Assembly (NCBI RefSeq): GCF_021538895.1
Contig: NZ_JADDRL010000033.1
Location: 22,052 to 86,051 of the forward strand
Reading direction: 5' to 3'
Origin: Streptomyces olivochromogenes
GTDB taxonomy: Bacteria; Actinomycetota; Actinomycetes; Streptomycetales; Streptomycetaceae
DNA length: 64,000 nt
Below, one piece after another: positions 62,181 to 64,000 of this stretch. Position 1 is the stretch's first letter. Every line of letters starts with the position of its first letter. The notes below the pieces were generated by a model. It was not told the DNA's origin. It did not search any database and saw only the letters and a program-made list of their open reading frames with translations. Both the position numbers and the translations under genes were made by a program.

Positions 62181-62941
62181 CCGCCCCCACGCACCATCCG
62201 ACCCTGGCGGCCACAGCCGGCACAGGCCCCGTCCTGCTCTGGGTCGTCCTGCCGTACCTCTCCCTCGCCGTCTTCGTCCTCGGCCACATCTGGCGCTACC
62301 GCTACGACAAGTTCGGCTGGACCACCCGCTCCTCCCAGCTGTACGAGAACCGGCTACTGCGCATCGGCAGCCCGCTGTTCCACTTCGGCATCCTCGTGGT
62401 GCTCATCGGCCATATCGGCGGGCTGCTCGTCCCGAAGAGCTGGACCGAGGCGGCCGGGATCAGCGAGCACACGTACCACGTCACGGCCGTCGCCCTCGGC
62501 ACCGTCGCGGGCGTGTGCACCCTGGGCGGACTGGCCATCCTCATCTACCGGCGCCGTACCGTGGGCCCGGTCTTCTCCGCCACGACCCGCAACGACAAGG
62601 CGATGTACGTCCTGCTCACCGCGACGATCGTGCTCGGCCTGGCGGCCACCGTCGCCGCCAACATCCTCGGCGGCTACGACTACCGGGACACCATCTCCCC
62701 CTGGTTCCGCTCCATCTTCTACCTCCAGCCCGACCCGGCCCTGATGACGGGCGCGCCGGTGCTCTTCCAGCTCCACGCGCTCAGCGCCCTGCTGCTCTTC
62801 GCGGCCTGGCCCTTCACCCGCCTCGTCCACATGCTCACCGCGCCGCTGGGCTATGTCACCCGCCCGTACATCGTCTACCGAAGCCGCGACGTCGGCCTAG
62901 GCGCCCGGGCACCGCGCCGGGGCTGGGAACGCGTGGGTTGA
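62177..62941 (+). CDS. narI: Respiratory nitrate reductase gamma subunit 2
   Basis: A 254-residue five-TM cytochrome b: HIWRYRYDKFGW, RIGSPLFHFGILVVLIGHIGG and FQLHALSALLLFAAWPFTRLVHM carry the four heme histidines. ATGA overlaps narJ2. It is the last gene of the operon; the DUF5990-like gene converges downstream. No strong terminator was seen right after the stop. Confidence 0.95.
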   Translation: MTAPTHHPTLAATAGTGPVLLWVVLPYLSLAVFVLGHIWRYRYDKFGWTTRSSQLYENRLLRIGSPLFHFGILVVLIGHIGGLLVPKSWTEAAGISEHTYHVTAVALGTVAGVCTLGGLAILIYRRRTVGPVFSATTRNDKAMYVLLTATIVLGLAATVAANILGGYDYRDTISPWFRSIFYLQPDPALMTGAPVLFQLHALSALLLFAAWPFTRLVHMLTAPLGYVTRPYIVYRSRDVGLGARAPRRGWERVG

Positions 62942-62965
62942 CGTCACCGCACCTGCGAGCGGGTG

Positions 62966-63445
62966 TCATCCCGCGCGCTGTTCGACCGCCTCCGCGGTCC
63001 AGGTGATGTGCGGCGGTACGACCCGGGCACACAGGGGGTTGCCCCGGGCGTCGGTCAGGCCGAGGCGCCCGACCAGCAGGCCGCTGCGGGCGGCGGCGTC
63101 GAGGACGTCGGCGGGGACGGCGTCGAGCATGAGCTTGGCGCGGCGGAACATGGTGAAGGCACCCGCCTCGTCCACAGTGCCCCACGACAGGTAGACGAAC
63201 CGGCCGCCCGGCGGGCCCTGTACGTGGGGCCCCTTCACATCCGTACCGATCGGTGAGGCGGCCGTGGTGCACTCCAGCGTCCAGGTCGCCGAGGCGGCAT
63301 CGCCGGGCTGCGGTTCGAGCAGTTCGGTCGGGCTGTTGCGGCGCTGCACGGCGACGTGAATGTTGGCGTAGGCCGAGGGGCCGGGGTGGCAGGTGAGGCC
63401 GGGCAGGTCGACCGCGTCGATGCGGATGCGCATGCCGGCCATCAT
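62966..63445 (-). CDS. DUF5990-like protein
   Basis: A 159-residue protein, beginning with a short MMAGMRIRIDAVDLPGLTC, and resembling DUF5990 family proteins of actinomycetes (FVYLSWGTVDEAGAFTMFRRAKLML; LVGRLGLTDARGNPLC). These are uncharacterised. Alternative starts at 63442 and 63433 are possible; AGG eight bases before 63445 favours the longest. It is not obviously tied to the nar island. Confidence 0.75.
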   Translation of the reverse strand: MMAGMRIRIDAVDLPGLTCHPGPSAYANIHVAVQRRNSPTELLEPQPGDAASATWTLECTTAASPIGTDVKGPHVQGPPGGRFVYLSWGTVDEAGAFTMFRRAKLMLDAVPADVLDAAARSGLLVGRLGLTDARGNPLCARVVPPHITWTAEAVEQRAG

Positions 63446-63474
63446 CCCGCAGACCTGGTCGGGCGCGGAGGCAC

Positions 63475-63506
63475 GTGGGTGCGTGGGTGCGTGGGTGCGT
63501 GGGCAC
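63475..63506. repeat. 8-bp tandem repeat
   Basis: GTGGGTGC occurs three times in a row (63475-63498) followed by a diverged fourth copy (GTGGGCAC). It lies just upstream of the DUF5990-like gene and is prone to slippage. Confidence 0.85.
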
Positions 63507-63525
63507 GGAGGCACCGGGCGCGGCG

Positions 63526-63573
63526 CCGTGCGGCCCCCTCTTGGGGTGTTTCTCAGCACAGGGGGCCGCACGG
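63526..63573. terminator. 14-bp inverted repeat
   Basis: CCGTGCGGCCCCCT (63526-63539) pairs with AGGGGGCCGCACGG (63560-63573) around a 20-base loop. No gene ends here, so it might be a leader structure for the DUF5990-like gene, a relic, or a protein site rather than a terminator. Confidence 0.45.
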
Positions 63574-63882
63574 TTTCCCTCGCGGGAAGGTGCGGCGTCG
63601 AGTGGCGCCTTGCCCTTCCATGATGCGGGATGCGCGGCCGGACATGTGAAGGAGTGATGTTTCCCCCTCAAAGGGTTGAATCATCTGCCGTCCGGCCCCG
63701 GAGTGGGGGTGGCGCGGGATAGCGGGACACGGCTGTCGCGGCGGCATTGTTCCGTAACACCATGATCACGTGGCGTGGCGCGCGCGGGGCGGGGCATGCT
63801 GGCGTCTCCTTCCTGATGACGCTTCAGCACCGCTGTCGGGAAGGGCAGTTGGTGTGTGTCCCACTCACAGAAATCGAGTGCG

Positions 63883-64000
63883 ATGTCGAGTAAGAAGGTG
63901 GTGACCGTCGCCGTTCTGGTGGCGGTCCTCACGTGGAGCACGGTGATGACCGTGCTGGGACAGGTCGCGGCCGCCGCTGCCCTGCTCCCGTCCCTGGGCC
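63883..64000 (+). CDS. Partial CDS with N-terminal membrane/signal segment
   Basis: ATG 63883 opens a frame that runs off the window after 39 codons: MSSKKVVTVAVLVAVLTWST followed by a further hydrophobic VMTVLGQVAAAAALLPSLG. The basic start and long hydrophobic stretch indicate a membrane anchor or signal peptide. Too short to assign to a family. Confidence 0.55.
   Translation, partial: MSSKKVVTVAVLVAVLTWSTVMTVLGQVAAAAALLPSLG

Larger units (their letters stand above)
63446..63882. other. non-coding stretch with repeats and an inverted repeat
   Basis: No convincing gene. It holds a short 8-bp tandem repeat, a 14-bp inverted repeat (both listed separately), and an AT-richer part (about 63600-63880) that probably contains the promoter of the partial gene at 63883. 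Confidence 0.5.

Noticed and set aside
63475..63506. Possible CRISPR repeat
   Set aside because: Units are only 8 bp with no spacers and no cas genes nearby; it is a simple tandem repeat.

Overview
The window is about 64 kb of very GC-rich DNA from an actinomycete, almost certainly a Streptomyces. The signs are third-codon G/C bias, ATGA/GTGA gene overlaps, GTG starts, a GerW/YtfJ-type sporulation protein and many HxlR, MarR, TetR, GntR, WYL and Lrp regulators. No rRNA, tRNA, CRISPR array, integrase or transposase was recognised.

Region 1 (1-26.3 kb) is a chromosomal-arm style mix of short, mostly regulator-plus-enzyme units: an MFS exporter, GerW-like protein, SDR plus dihydrolipoamide-dehydrogenase-like pair, HxlR/thioesterase, metallo-beta-lactamase-fold hydrolase, GT1 glycosyltransferase, LysM protein, VOC proteins, WYL regulator, UvrA-like resistance ATPase, MarR/SRPBCC, GntR, a secreted protein, two NmrA-like NAD(P)-binding proteins, AzlCD with an Lrp regulator, TetR/SnoaL/NmrA, and a gene broken by an in-frame TGA. 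Several carry clear operators or factor-independent terminators.

Region 2 (26.3-62.9 kb) is a coherent low-oxygen / nitrate / nitric-oxide island. It holds VKOR; cysE-cysK; two hemerythrins; feoA-feoB-NifU; narG1H1J1I1 with a DUF6457-like gene and moeA; a radical SAM/SPASM gene translationally linked to an unusual membrane-cupredoxin-NirK fusion and a CopD-like protein; two near-identical narK genes; a PPOX-type protein; a DevS/DosS-type heme-GAF sensor kinase; a flavohemoglobin; an Acg-type nitroreductase; and a second complete narG2H2J2I2. The intended chemistry appears to be nitrate uptake (NarK), reduction to nitrite (NarGHI with NarJ and molybdenum cofactor), reduction to NO (NirK), and NO detoxification (Hmp, hemerythrins), supported by iron uptake and thiol supply.

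Region 2 is tied together by a recurring palindrome, GGGCCGNNCGGCCC, often paired with a weaker copy about 22 bp (two helical turns) away and usually 40-160 bp upstream of a gene. It resembles DevR/DosR/OsdR boxes; no response regulator gene lies in the window. feoAB additionally has an excellent DtxR/IdeR-type iron box. Two promoters share a leader module (about 42433 and 53219) that may be translated.

The right end (62.9-64 kb) has a DUF5990-like gene, a short tandem repeat, a strong inverted repeat, and the start of a membrane-anchored protein that runs off the window.
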